A stretch of 64,000 bases of DNA from Castanea sativa (taxonomy: Eukaryota > Streptophyta > Magnoliopsida > Fagales > Fagaceae), in assembly GCF_040712315.1 (NCBI RefSeq), contig NC_134013.1, forward strand, positions 13,861,001 through 13,925,000, in the 5' to 3' direction. The position numbers were made by a program, and so were the translations under genes. Position 1 is the stretch's first letter, and every line of letters starts with the position of its first letter. Shown here piece by piece: positions 48,374 through 60,503 of the stretch. The notes beneath the pieces were generated by a model. That model was not told where the DNA came from, ran no database searches, and saw nothing but the letters and a program-made list of their open reading frames with translations.

Positions 48374-49161
48374 CAGCAGGAGAAAATCTAATTATATAGA
48401 AGAAGAAAAAATTAATTATTTTTCTTAGAATAAGAAGGTTTTTGGTTTTACCAAGCTTTTACCATTCAAGTGATACCTTTACTTTTCTCCAATAGAGAAA
48501 CTACAGTTCAAACCTGGGTGTAATCCTCCTAAAACAATATTAAAATCTTGAGAGTATTTAAGATAATTCCACTATAAAACTCTTAAATCTTAGCCATTTA
48601 TTTTGTAACGAGTGGAGTATGTTATATCACACCATCAATAACATAAATAGATATCATAATTCATAAAGATGATAGTCGACGCTTTTTTTCTTCTTTTTTT
48701 TTTTTGGGTGTAAATATTGATGATAGGATAAATGTTATCTTATTTTAATATATATATATATATATATATAATTTTTTTCCTTAAAAACAAAAACAAAACA
48801 AAGATATGACTTTTAAGAATTTCATTCATGGTGACACTACCACAGTTAATCGCAACTCTTTCCTTCTCAAAATAAATAAATAAGAGGGGGGGGGGGGGGG
48901 GGGTTGTTTCGGTTGCTGATGAACTGAAAGAAGAGAGGCGTCGTATATATTGGGCCAGTTCATTAGTAAAAAAAAACTGTCCCACTTGTAATCATGGGCT
49001 CTAAATGGGCCCACATGGTCTGTATTTTCCAGAAGCCGAATGCACCGGCCAGTGCCTTTTGGGCTTCACAAAAGGCCTATTGGCGTGTACTTTTGCAACA
49101 AAAATTTACAAGACCTTTATTGAACCATTATTAACAGGGACAACGAATCTGATTTTCAATG
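48374..49161. other. Spacer downstream of SAUR gene
   Basis: No gene is seen. It includes a (TA)n tract near 48750-48770 and a G-run near 48886-48903. The 3' UTR of the SAUR gene should be at its right end. Confidence 0.5.
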
Positions 49162-49590
49162 TTACACAATGGACTCCATGATGAGATGACGATAACTCAA
49201 GCCTTCAGACACTGATGCACTATTCGCCAAGCTCTGACAGGACCCTAGTGATTCTAGCAATGCCTTCTCGAGCTCAAGAGAGATACTCTTTTGAACCACA
49301 GAGACAACGTACTCCATGAAAGCTGCATCGCATGGCAAAGTGAGTGGCCCATCTCTTGGTATCCCAAACTCTTCCTCAGACATCCTAAATAGCTCTTTAA
49401 ATATTTTGCTCCTCAAATAAGCCAATGGTACAACAAAACGTTTCTTGTCAGCAGAGTACACAACAAAATGGCCTCTATCAGCTAACCTAATATTGTGGTT
49501 GATTCTAGGCAGGGAGATTGTTCTCCTCCCAATGCCAGCCATTTTCTTCCACTTCCTTGCCATGGCAATGACTTTTATCAAGCTGATCAT
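49162..49590 (-). CDS. SAUR family protein (small auxin up RNA)
   Basis: This intronless gene encodes 142 residues. A basic N-terminus (MARKWKK at 10-16) is followed by the SAUR core (Auxin_inducible) at about 32-101, with ADRGHFVVYS, RFVVPLAYL, FKELFRMSEEEFG and GPLTLPCD. The length and the extended C-terminus fit the SAUR61-68-like group of clustered plant SAURs. SAUR proteins promote cell expansion by inhibiting PP2C.D phosphatases and so raising plasma membrane H+-ATPase activity; that is family knowledge. I chose the Met at 49590, because the MISLIKVIAMARKWKK start resembles relatives; Met10 is the alternative. SAURs often occur in tandem arrays, but only one is seen here. Confidence 0.92.
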   Translation of the reverse strand: MISLIKVIAMARKWKKMAGIGRRTISLPRINHNIRLADRGHFVVYSADKKRFVVPLAYLRSKIFKELFRMSEEEFGIPRDGPLTLPCDAAFMEYVVSVVQKSISLELEKALLESLGSCQSLANSASVSEGLSYRHLIMESIV

Positions 49591-49728
49591 ATTGTTTTCT
49601 TGGTTTTTGTGTGAGATTGTAGGATTGAACTATAGAAACAAAGAAGTGTGGGACAATTGGTATGTGTTTACTAAAGAGGGTGTGGTACTGGTATGGGTAT
49701 GGGTACTTGGGTAGAGTGCCTTGGGAAC

Positions 49729-49737
49729 TTATATATA
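49729..49737 (-). promoter_or_regulatory. Probable TATA box of the SAUR gene
   Basis: TATATATAA on the minus strand lies about 140 bases before the start codon. I did not see a clear TGTCTC auxin response element next to it. Confidence 0.5.
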
Positions 49738-49740
49738 TTT

Positions 49741-50892
49741 GAGTTTTGATTGAACGTGAACTTCAGCTAGAGTTTCAACCAAAACCATGTGCTGATTGGA
49801 TAGAATACATGGTTTTGGACGTGGGCTTGTTTTGGATTTTATTGAAACTATTCATGATCAGTAACGCTGGTGGGGGCCAAATTGATCACATACACATGAA
49901 AATTAATTGGCTTCACTACAAGCAATTCTGGCATTAAATCAAAATAGGTTATGGTGACAAGTCTTTTAGCTATTTGAAATGAGAAACTAACCAGTTATTG
50001 GCGGTTGATTAGGATTCATGAACTTCTAAGTTTGGACATTCAAATCAGTTGACTAATTTGGTTAATTTAGATCACACAATAATGGATTGTAATAAAATAT
50101 AAACAAGGATCTCATGATTCATGAACAGATCGAGTGAGAAGGAAGTGCACGTGAAGTACCAGTAATATGGACTTGTTTTAACAACACAGCTACATTCATG
50201 AGTTCCAAAAAGATCAGGTTATATTTGTCATTGCTCAACAACCCCTTCTTTCTGGATCACTTTCTGTAGGGCTGTGGAATTAAATTGTTTACGACTTTGC
50301 TTGCTACATGGGCCATATTGGAGCTCAATTAATTCTAAGTTTGGTAATTGATCAGTCACATTGTTAGACTTTAGCTAGTGATCATTATCCTGGCAGGAAG
50401 ATTTTGTAACTAATAGGATATATGGAACTTTGTAGATCGTACTTGGAAGAAAAAGTTGGTCCCACCTTAATTTATCATCTAATCTCTGTTTGTGAGAAAT
50501 TTTATATATCATTTCATTGCATTTTACCAAATTGTCTGAGTTAATTTACCAAAAAAGTGGGTTAAGATAGGAATATAGAGGCACTCATTGAATGTAGTTG
50601 GGGGTACATGAGATGGAATGCACGTGCAAAGAGGACTATTAAAACTTTTACTGGAGGCAATTGTCTGGACTTTTCGTAAGGGGAGATGAATCACAGTTTT
50701 TCTGGAGCCTAAAAGACAGTTTGATATGCTGTCCCAATAACAGCAATCATTCAATAACAGCAATCATGATGCCATGATAGATTTCAGGTGGCTGTAAGCC
50801 TGTAAAGAACTTGCATATGAAACTAGAAAACAGAAACTCTAGAGACACAAATTTCCACACTCAAATTCACAACATCCTTAGTATTGACACCC
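49741..50892. other. Spacer upstream of SAUR gene
   Basis: AT-rich sequence with no coding frame of interest. It presumably includes the distal SAUR promoter. Confidence 0.4.
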
Positions 50893-51443
50893 AAGAGCAT
50901 TAGCATTGAGAGGTATAAAATCTCCCAAATTGTTATTTTAGCACCATGCACACCAAAAACCAACTTTATTCGAGTGTGTGGGTTGGTATTTGGGGTCGAT
51001 GGGTTAGGATTTTGGTGGTGGTGGTTGAGCTTTTGTTGGTGTTTGGGTTTTTGATGTTTTGGTTTCCTTGCTATTGTTTGGGTTTCCTTGCTTTTTAGTA
51101 ATGGCTGTTAGTGGCTGGTGATGGCTGGGTTTCCTTGGTGGTGGCCCTGATATTGGTTGCCTTGATCTTGGTTTTCGGTGTTTAACTGGTGGTGGTGATG
51201 GCTAGGTTTCAGTGGCTGGGACGAGTTTCGATGGTAGGTGGTTGTTGATGGTGGTTGGTTTGCTGAAGAGAGAAAAATGAGTTGTTTATATTTTTTTATG
51301 GGGTAGTTTATATTATTTTAATGAGTTGTAAAATAAAATCTAGGATGTTGAGTGAATTTTGAAATCGTATAGTAAAATAAATAAAGTAACTTTTTAAATT
51401 GTAAAATAATAAATTTTTTAAGAACTTGAATGCAAATGCTCTA
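50893..51443. repeat. GAGCAT-ended MITE-like element
   Basis: The left end AAGAGCATTAGCATTGAG and the right end AATGCAAATGCTCTAAG are inverted around an AGAGCATT core. The interior is rich in GGTGGT and GGGTTT. It shares its end sequence with the elements at 24349 and 46913. Confidence 0.5.
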
Positions 51444-52545
51444 AGAATGTTGTAGATTTGAAAGTGGAAATAGTTGTGCCCAGAGGGGAATTGGCAACAA
51501 ATTTTTATAAATTCCATAAGGGAATTCATTTAAGAAATGCTTTCAAAAACTTTGTATGAGAAAGAAGAAAAAAAGCAACTTATTATTTTGATAGTTTTTT
51601 GAAATTTCTTATGAAAATAGTTTCAAAACTTTTTTAAAATAGTTTATTAACAAATGTTCTAAGGGCACCCATTAACTAGACCCTTAATTATATGTCACAA
51701 ATGCTCTAATGGTTCATTTTTTAGGCCCCTCTTAGGCTTTTAGCTCATTATTATTTCATTTTTAATAATTCAATTATTATAATAAGTAGAGGTTATAATA
51801 GTTTAGCACTAATTTTGATTCACAACTTACTAACTTGTTTATATAGTGATTGTACTTGTGCTTACTATTCTTTTCTTTCATTTTACTACAATTACAAAAC
51901 GAGCAATTTCAATTATGAATACTGTTAAAACAAGGCTTCACATCAGGAAAAAAAATTTAAAATCGAAAAGGAATATTTGATTTTGTATATTGAAAGGGAA
52001 ATTACTACAAGATTTAGTATAGAATAATTATTTTCGGATTTTAAAATAAATTCAAATTCCATTTTGATAAATGATTAATTTGAGTATATTGGAAAAATAT
52101 ATATTTTGTGTCTATTCTATTACTTATATGTTGTTAACTCTAAATTGATCCTTTTATTTTTCATAGAATATTTAGTCTTGAATTTTAATATATTTTCATT
52201 TAATTATTCTAAATAAATTGGGTTAATGCTTCGGCCCCCAAAGCTAAAATTTTGATTCCATCTCTAGGTCCACGATTCATGGGCCACTACAAAATCCTTG
52301 TGAGGGAGAATTGATGGACTGTATTCTTTGTTTTTTGAGAAAGAATCCTTATAAGGAAGTAGAGAGGCCTCGACATTATCATTTTTTCATCTCACTCATG
52401 CTTGCAACCGGGCCTAAATAGCAGTTTTTATAAGGCAAACGGTGAGTGATTCCAACTGTTTTTGTAAAATTTTGATACCTTCCTAATATTACTTTTTATC
52501 TCATTTTTAGTATATTTGGAATGAGATGAGAGCAAATCCAAGCAT
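51444..52545. other. Spacer, nothing recognised
   Basis: AT-rich sequence between the MITE-like element and the LINE fragment, without a gene. Confidence 0.4.
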
Positions 52546-53396
52546 ATGAGCATTCCCTGGAAGGTGTTATTTCCTATGGGGGTGTGGCACATATGGCTGC
52601 ACAGAAACAACTTTGTTTTTAGAACAGGTAAGGTGGATCGGCTAAGCTTCAAGAGAAGCATCAAAGATAGCATTGAGTTCTTCTCCATTGGCATGAAGGC
52701 CAAGCTGCCTAAAGCAAAAACAGTTGTTGCAGTGGGGTGGGAGAAGCCACCAGAGGGCTGGGCAAAACTTAATTCAGACGGGTCAGCCCTTGGTAATCTT
52801 GGTAGAGCAGGGGGGGCGGTGTGATCAGGGATCATGAAGGGCAGTGGCTGAAAGGCTATGCTAGGCCTCTTGAATGCGCCAACAGCTGCAAGACAGAGCT
52901 GTGGGCGTTAAGAGACGGCCTGCTATTAGCTAAGGAAATGGGGCTGAACAGTCTCATCATTGAACTAGATGCCTTAAGTGTAGTTCTGCTCATGAACAAT
53001 GCTACTACTAACCTGTTAATGGAACCATCGTTGACTGATTGCAGGAACCTGGTGAGAGAGATACCCAACAAGCAGATATCACATATCTTTCTGAAGGCTA
53101 ATCAATGTGCTGATACATTAGCAAAATTAGATGCAAGTAGTTACCCAAGGGGGGGACTGCTATGGGATAAAGTATTATATTCCTCTTCATTTTTTCTTTT
53201 TCTTTTTTAGTTGAGGGTGGATCCTTGGCTGCTGACAAGAACCTAAACTTTATTTCTTTTGAATGTCTGCGTGTGGACATAGTTAATGTTTTTGAGTATT
53301 GCCTCAGTGGAATGTATTTAAATAGGCTCTGTTCTAAACCTGATGTATATCTTTAGTTGTTTTTATGAATCATCTTTTAACCAAAATAAAAAAGTT
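52546..53396 (+). pseudogene. LINE RNase H domain fragment
   Basis: Two overlapping frames, 52546-52824 and 52821-53210, make one RNase H-like domain of the kind at the end of plant L1 polyproteins (RVT_3). Motifs are WAKLNSDGSALG, ELWALRDGLLLAKEMG, IELDA and ANQCADTLAK. A frameshift near 52815-52822 breaks it right after GRAGG. No reverse transcriptase lies upstream, so it is a 5'-truncated copy. The A-rich stretch near 53385-53396 may be its 3' end. Confidence 0.8.
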
Positions 53397-53416
53397 GAAG
53401 GCAGGGAATTTGAACA

Positions 53417-53538
53417 TTGAATGTTTCATCATGTGCCAACTAGTTGAGCTTCTTCAATTGATTGAATCAAATAAACCTTGAATGTTTCATCATGTGCCAA
53501 CTAGTTGAGCTTCTTCAATTGATTGAATCAAATAAAAA
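53417..53538 (+). repeat. 61-bp perfect tandem duplication
   Basis: A unit beginning TTGAATGTTTCATCATGTGC occurs at 53417 and again at 53478 with no difference seen over the repeat. It lies between the LINE fragment and the OPCL1-type gene. Confidence 0.85.
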
Positions 53539-53958
53539 GGCTACCAGTTGTAGATTGAAAAATTCATTTGTCATAGCTACAGCTACTAGCGTTATTTGCT
53601 CTAGTTTACGTTTTTCTAGTTAATGTTGTTGCTATTCATTCTGTCCCCCCTCCGTGTGCAGGAAAAACACAGCAGATCAAGTGATCAACTAAACTAGTCT
53701 CTGATCATCAAGCAGTGACCATACACTCAAAAACAAAGAAGAAAGGTCCACAAACACAATAATTTACCATTTGTAGAGTTCCCAATTGGGACGTTACAGA
53801 ATGTCCCACAAATTTAGGTGGCTTTTCTATTTTAACCAAGTTGACTTCTTACAGAAAATAAAAGCATAAATTAACCTCAATTATTACCAAAATAGGAAGC
53901 TACAAACATGGATTTTGAATTAGCCAGAGAAATGGAATTGCCACTGGGACCAAACAAT

Positions 53959-54697
53959 TTAAAGTTTGGAGGTTGCAAGTTGTATCAGATCTTTCCTAAG
54001 AATCTTTCCAGACTGATTTTTGGGTATAGAAGTTGTAAATGCCACTCTCCTGATTCTCTTGTATGGAGCCACCTGTGAATATAACAGCAGGTTAATTGAA
54101 TTTGTGCTTAGAGATTCAATAGTACAAGTCGTATTATCTCATCAACCTCACCTGTCCTGCAACGAACTCCATGATTGCACTCTCAGATAAACTACTTCCC
54201 ACTTTTCGTACCACGTATGCCATGGGACACTGTCCAGCCTCCTTATCAGGAATTCTAAAACACAAGAAATTACACTAAGGGTCCCTTTTATAAGAGATTT
54301 TAAAGTACTTAGTCCTAAGAAAATCATGTTCGATTATTTTTTGTTTATATGATGCAAAGGATTCATAAATTACAACGAAAAATAACGATATATTGTATTG
54401 ATAAAAATAATAAATAAATAAAATAACTAAAAAACTAAGACTAAGTTTCTTATGTCAATAAAGATTAGAGAAGAAGATTTACGGTATGACAGCAGCGTCC
54501 AAGATTTCTGGATGAGTCAGTAATAATGCCTCTAGTTCAGCTGGGGGGACCTAGGATGTCAAGAGACAAATCAGCATAGTTTTCAAGAAAAAATTTTCAT
54601 GATAATATAATTTGAAATTCCTTTCTAAATGCAAGATCGAACTGTAGTTGCATCCTTATCATAAATTACTTTGAGAATTACAACCTCATCATACATA

Positions 54698-54735
<38 letters not shown>

Positions 54736-56660
54736 TAATAATAAATTTTAAAAATTAGAAGAAAAAAAAAGGAGAGGAATTCCAGAAAGAAGGCCAAATT
54801 TAGAGAACTTCAAGTGATCAATGTTTCACCTGATATCCCTTGTACTTAATCAGCTCCTTCAACCTATCAACCACAAAAATGAAGCCATCATCATCAATGT
54901 AGCAGAGGTCTCCAGTTTTTAACCATCCCTCTGCATCAAGAGTATTTGCTGTTGCTTCTGCATTACCGAAATAACCTGCAACAACAGCATTCCCAGTTTC
55001 AATAGAAGAAAATGTGACCTGCTGTTGATATAGCTGAAGCTCTCATACCAATTTTATTGCAAGTGTAGTTAATTTTAGCGGGTTTATGTGAAAAAGAAAT
55101 AGACAAAATAAAATCAACTATAACGTAGGAAATACAAAGTTTCACTATTTCAAGCATAAATAACTCAAAACTCCAAATACACCCAAAAAGCTATCTCCAA
55201 GTTAGTTTTAAGTCTTAGTAGGAATAGTAGTACAACACAGATTCTGTTAACATCACGACCAACTTTTATGGGATTTAGGCATGCCAATGCAAAGAAAGGA
55301 TCCGATGAATGGAAAAAAGCTATAAATTCTATTATCAAGTATAGCACAAATCTGGTATAACCACTAGCAACAAAATGAAGGAACAATCAGAATCTATGAA
55401 GCATGGGTGCGTTTGCGGGTTCGGGTGCCGGGTGCGGGTGCGGGTGCGGGTGCAGGTGTGGGTATGGGTGTGGGACTCGGCAATTTTTGAAAAAATTGAG
55501 TGCGGGTGTGGCGATAAAAAAATTTATATTTATATTTATATTTTTAATATATTACTAAGTATACTTTTTCAAATTATATAAACAAATATCAAATTTAAAA
55601 GCAATAGTAAGTAATAACTAAAACATATTTATAAATTAAATACAACCCACTCTTCAAAAAAAAATTAAATACAACCCATGAGTTTAAAATCCTCTTCATT
55701 TTATTCTCACCATTCCCCTGCCACTCCAGTGCCAACAAGTCAACAATACATCACGTAATATCAACTTTACCTTCCTTTTTTTTTTTTCCAAGGCTTCCAT
55801 TTCCCAAAGCTTAATCTACACCACACCTTTTAAAAATATCTCTACACCAAGTCAGCCTCTGCACCAGACTTTTAGGCCAAGCTAAACGGTGCGTTTCGCA
55901 CCTGCTGTTTTTTTTTTTTTTTTTTGGAATTTTGGTCGTATGACTCGTATCGGCCGATTTGTGAGGGTATCAATGTTGCGCCTGATACGGACTGATTCGG
56001 GCCAAATCGGCACGTATCACGCCAAAAAAAAAAAATTTTTAATGTCTAACACAGCACAGACGCGCAGGCAACGGCGTCGCCTGCGCGTCCCCGCATCGCG
56101 CTGCGTCGGACATGGGTGCGGCGGCCCAAACGCCGCACCCGTGCTTCCTAGATCAGAATAGATGTAACATATATACGTTATATGTATACAAACTTATAAG
56201 GGAATCTTTTAATGAAATCCTGTATTAGGTAACAGGGACACTGACAAGAAAATGCCTATGAGATTGGATAGTTTAAGAAACAATAAGAGTAAAAGATCCA
56301 GCTACCACTAGCCACACTACAAGGCCAGTTCAATGCGAATTGCAACTGGTAAGTATCCCTCTGCTACCATACTTTTGATTCATAGAATACCAGCCTAACA
56401 ATTTAAAACATGGCTTACTCACACAAAACAATTTAGGGGTTTAGGAATATTTTATAGCTCAATCTCTAAAAATCAAGTAAGATGATAAATACTCATAATA
56501 TTATAAGACAGGACCTATCAAATTGAGGAACCATATCATATGTTCTGAAAATCATGTAGCATATATTCCAAAGACCTACACGGTCAAGTGGTCACAATTA
56601 GGATATTTTTACAGAGTCTAGGGTCTAGATACTCCTTACAGAAGCAAAATATCCTAGAAC

Positions 56661-56713
<53 letters not shown>

Positions 56714-59087
56714 TGGATTTCAAATGGCTTATGTATTTTTTAAAAATATATTTGTCAGCTTCGGAAAAAACAATGCACCCTTAATATACAACTAAATGAA
56801 CTAATAATAATCCACTTCTAGACAGCACGAAAGGACTTGCAAATAAAAAATCAGAAAGAAATCGCTATAGTGCTATTCCTATTCACGTTTGCTTTATAAG
56901 TTCTCAACTTTTCATCTCATGTCTAGAATTATTATTTTATTTTAAATTTTTAATCACAATGCTCCCATAACAATCATTCTCTTTGAGGCTGCATGAAATG
57001 TGGGGCCTTATGTAAATTATTAATTTATTAGGAAAAAAATTAGTGCACATTGTGCATTGCAATAATACACTTAAGTCATGCTTTTAGTTTATTTAAGTGT
57101 GTATAATAACCATTACCCAATTTATTATATCAAGTAACATCAGTAACAACCAAAATAAATTCAATCGTCCGTTTCGTATTCTCAGTTCTGTTTATTTGCT
57201 TAGTGTATAGAAAGATATAAATTTTGATAGATTTTACAACAAAAAAAAAAAAAGTTAAGACTTAATTTTTTTAATAAAAAAATAAGTTTACTAAAATAAA
57301 ATTGAAACAAAAAATAAAGAGCAAAAAGCTAAAGTATTGTCCCAAACATAAACAAACAGCTCTAAATCTAATAATACATCAAACTTCACAATATACTAAA
57401 ATAAGTGATGGATAGTGGAAAATTTTCTACCCACTACTTATTATAAGAACCTACAATTTTTTATCCATTACTCACGTTCTATCCTTATAACAAAATTACT
57501 CATATTCTATCATTTTAACAAGTTATTAAATTTGAAGTGAAAACAGATTCGATAAAGACAAATGTATAGCAACACACCCAATTCTACTATATACTAAAGT
57601 TATAGATGGTAAGTGATAGTTAATAAGGCCGGTTGTGTGATTTTAATTCATATTTTCATATTTTAAACAACATTACATACATTCCAAGGTACTTTTTCCT
57701 CCACGCATATATCAAAAACACCCATCATTCAATAACATTACTGTTCCCTATGGTCGTCCTAACATTCATTAACATTTTTCTTCCCTATGGTCGTCCTATG
57801 TTGGTTATTATTGTCTAATATAATAATTATTATATTACCACTGTACGTACCTTTCATGATTGAGTGACCTCTGAGCCAAAGCTCACCGGTCCGGTTCACC
57901 GGCAACGCCTCACCAGACTCTGGGTCCACAATCTTACCCTCCATAAATGGCGACAATAACCCCGCCGTACCGTACCTCCTACTCTCCTCCAACGAGTCCG
58001 TAGAAGCCCCAACTCCCGTCGATTCCGTCAACCCATACCCCTGAAGAATAGTCACCGTCGGATACCTCTCCACAAACCCTTCTATCACCTCCTTACTTAG
58101 CGGAGCTCCGCCTGACAAAACCGACTGCAGCGAACTCAAATCGTACTTCGACCGTATTTGATCAGCACCGTTCACCAGCGCCACTAGAATTGGCGGCACC
58201 AGCGGGAGGTACGTGATTCGGTACTTCTCGATAGCTGACAGCATATCGTGCATCTCGTACTTGGAGAGAATCACGACCGTTGTTCCTGATGCGAGCAGCG
58301 CCAGAGCGAACACTGCTAGACCGTAGATGTGAAACATAGGGACGGTGCAGATGAACCTGTGCTCCCCTTCGGTTAAGTTGAACCGTCCAAGTACAATCTG
58401 TACCATCGCTATCAGACTCTTGTGCGAGCCCACCACGCCTTTGCTCGCTCCGGTGGTGCCCGAAGAGTAGAGCAGTGTCGCCGTGTCTTCCTGGTTGACT
58501 CGGTCCCTGACTCGCCTCTCACTCGGCTGCTTTTTCAGCATTTCACTCAAAGTGGTTAAGATTTTCGCGCTTTTAACATACTGTTGTGACTGTGACTGTG
58601 ACGGCTCGTCTTCGTCGAGGAGTACGATGGGGAGAGTCGACTCGGCGAGTTTGGGGACGAGTTGACGAGTCGTGAAAGCGAGGATCGGTTTCGAATCGGC
58701 GACTTGCTTGCCGATTTCTCTGGTGGTGTTGAGGGGATTCGTGGTGGTTATTACGGCGCCGATGGACATAACAGCCAAACACACAACGGGGAAGTAGATA
58801 GAGTTTGGAGACAGTAGGAGGATGACGTGACCTTTTCTGACGCCAATATCAGTGAGACACGTGGCGACGGAATCGACGGCTCGCCAGAGATCAGCAAAGG
58901 TGAGGTGGCGGCCCGTGGAGGCGTCGATGAAGGCGATCTTGCCATGGTGGGCCCGGGACGATATGAAAGTGGTGACGTCGAGGGAATGATTGGGTGGGTG
59001 CGGACACGGCTTGCGTTTGCTGTAGAAGACCGAATTCGATTTGCAGAAACCACTTCTCGGATCGATGGTCAGGTTTTTGTGAGACAT
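53959..59087 (-). CDS. OPCL1: OPC-8:0 CoA ligase-type acyl-activating enzyme, peroxisomal
   Basis: Five exons read 59087-57851, 54975-54830, 54550-54483, 54254-54152 and 54072-53959, with GT-AG splices in phases 1, 0, 2, 0. The product is 555 residues. It is an ANL-superfamily ligase of the 4CL-like branch: AMP-binding box [11 protein letters not shown] at 208-217, QGYGLTE at 349-355, box II GELWLRG at 401-407, [10 protein letters not shown] near 434-443, and the catalytic Lys in GKILRK at 541. It ends in SKL, a peroxisomal targeting signal. The closest family I recognise is OPCL1, which activates the jasmonate precursor OPC-8:0 to its CoA ester before beta-oxidation. True 4-coumarate ligases are usually cytosolic and lack SKL. 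Intron 1 is 2875 bp and holds an hAT-type element. Other fatty or aromatic acids cannot be excluded as substrates. Confidence 0.93.
55394..56151. mobile_element. hAT-type non-autonomous element with GC-rich hairpins
   Basis: The 758-bp element begins CTATGAAGCATGGGTGCG and its other end on the minus strand is CTAGGAAGCACGGGTGCG. ATCAGAAT (8 bp) flanks it on both sides (55386-55393 and 56152-56159). A GGGTGC-type tract is at about 55421-55455. Two strong hairpins lie near the right end: GACGCGCAGGC facing GCCTGCGCGTC (56059-56089) and GGGTGCGGCG facing CGCCGCACCC (56114-56140). It is in intron 1 of the OPCL1-type gene and has no transposase. Confidence 0.85.
56660..56706. repeat. (AT)n microsatellite
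   Basis: A long alternating TA run lies in intron 1 of the OPCL1-type gene. It is expected to vary in length between individuals. Confidence 0.9.
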
Positions 59088-59154
59088 GGTAATCAAATTT
59101 TCTATGATCTTCTTTCTGCTTCTTTGTGTTTCCTCGTTTAAACACTGCCCACTG

Positions 59155-59164
59155 TTTTTTTATA
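59155..59164 (-). promoter_or_regulatory. Probable TATA box of the OPCL1-type gene
   Basis: TATAAAAAAA on the minus strand lies about 70 bases before the start codon at 59087, in a CCCCTATAAAAA context typical of plant core promoters. Confidence 0.6.
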
Positions 59165-59867
59165 GGGGTTTGAATATCTGACTTTTTGACTGAAAAGGAG
59201 TTTACATTGGTCGGAATCGGAGGCGTTCAATGGGACTATCTACAGCCGTTGGATGAGTTTTCGCTGATGTGTTTTACGAATGAGATCTGTTGAGGCGTCA
59301 CTGTCCGTATATTTTTAGTCTTGATTCTTGATTTAACCTCGTTAATTGTTGGAGGTTTATCGTAAAATGAGTAATAATTTTTTTATTACCAATAATTTTT
59401 TCTATATTGGGCACGTGAAAATTATTAAAGTATTAAAGTGCTTTATTTATTTTATTGTCTTATTTTCCACACAGTCTATAAGTGGCGGCAGTTGAGCTGT
59501 CGTTCTTGCCGTCCTAAAAAAATGACAATATGGAAAGTGTTTTAAAAGAGGAAAACACCTCTTATTTATGGGCCCTTTCGAAGATTTTCTTTTTAATATA
59601 TTTGCACCTTCCAAATTTCTTTACTAGTGTGGCGCTCAGGTCCCAACTGTGAAACTTTCCTTTTTATATATATTCAAATTCAACCAATAGTACTTTCTAA
59701 AAATTAAAAAAAATTCAACCAAAAGTGGCGAAGCTTAGCCAAGCCATGATTTCATAATATTCTCTGGTCCCATCTTATCTAAAATTTCCCAAATAAGATG
59801 CAATAATTAGCTTATATATAATAATAATTCTCAAAAAAAAAATTACCTTTTATATATATATACACAC
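59165..59867. other. Upstream region of the OPCL1-type gene
   Basis: It holds the promoter and is AT-rich. No coding frame is seen. Confidence 0.5.
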
Positions 59868-60433
59868 TGATGGGGATAAACACAAGTGTTACTCGTCCTA
59901 GTGCCGTTGTCCAAAGTACAACATGAATTATATTAACCCATCCAACAGTACTTATCCATTGATGATTGAGTTATATAACATAGTGAAATTCTCTATGGAC
60001 GAGATGGTCTACAAACGACTAGCACATGGACAACCAAGTTATACTTGGTGAGTTTTGTGAAAAATTATCTATTATGTTCACATAATAGAGAATACAACAC
60101 GTTGCATGATACATGGAAGGAATTCCACACACGACACTCCATATAACCCATTTTCTTTATCAACCGCCAACATTACCCACAATGGTAATGGATCCAAACA
60201 AGTAGACCCATGTCTAACTCTCTATAAAAGGCGTAAATCCTATTCACCCAAGGTAATTTCAAACCATTCACTATTTTCTTTCCTTATGTCCTAGAGAGAA
60301 AACTGACTTAACCGTCGGAGGATCCTTAGCCGGGTCACACCGATCACCTTTGATAGTTCTTTTTTTTTTTTAGGATTCACAGCCATTACCGTAGCCCGAA
60401 GTATTTCAGCTTACTAAATTTCGTGCTTCATCA
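59868..60433 (+). repeat. 5' LTR of a second Tat-type element
   Basis: The LTR begins TGATGGGGATAAACAC and ends GTGCTTCATCA. It contains TATAAAAG at 60223-60230. Shared stretches with the LTR at 6250-6892, such as GATCACCTTTGA after a GTCGGAGG or ATCGGAGG block, show that the two are related but different families. Confidence 0.75.
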
Positions 60434-60453
60434 GTTGGTGCTATCTGTGGGAA
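60434..60453 (+). other. Primer binding site of the second Tat-type element
   Basis: GTTGGTGCTATCTGTGGGAA directly follows the LTR. Tat and related gypsy elements usually have TTGG(C/T)GCCGTCTGTGGG here. Confidence 0.7.
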
Positions 60454-60503
60454 GAGTAGAAAGTTTCTATTAACTTTTATGTTTTCTAAGACAAAAAGGT
60501 TGC

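Noticed and set aside
49897..49925. CACTACAAGC as a CACTA end near the SAUR gene
   Set aside because: No subterminal repeats or second terminus accompany it, and the match is a short chance sequence.
55889..56161. 90-codon frame in a GC-rich patch
   Set aside because: It lies within the hAT-type element and reads through its hairpins and terminal repeat.
57759..57850. Extension of OPCL1 exon 1 to 57759
   Set aside because: Family alignment places the exon end at MKG with a GTACGT donor at 57850, and the following bases are intron sequence.
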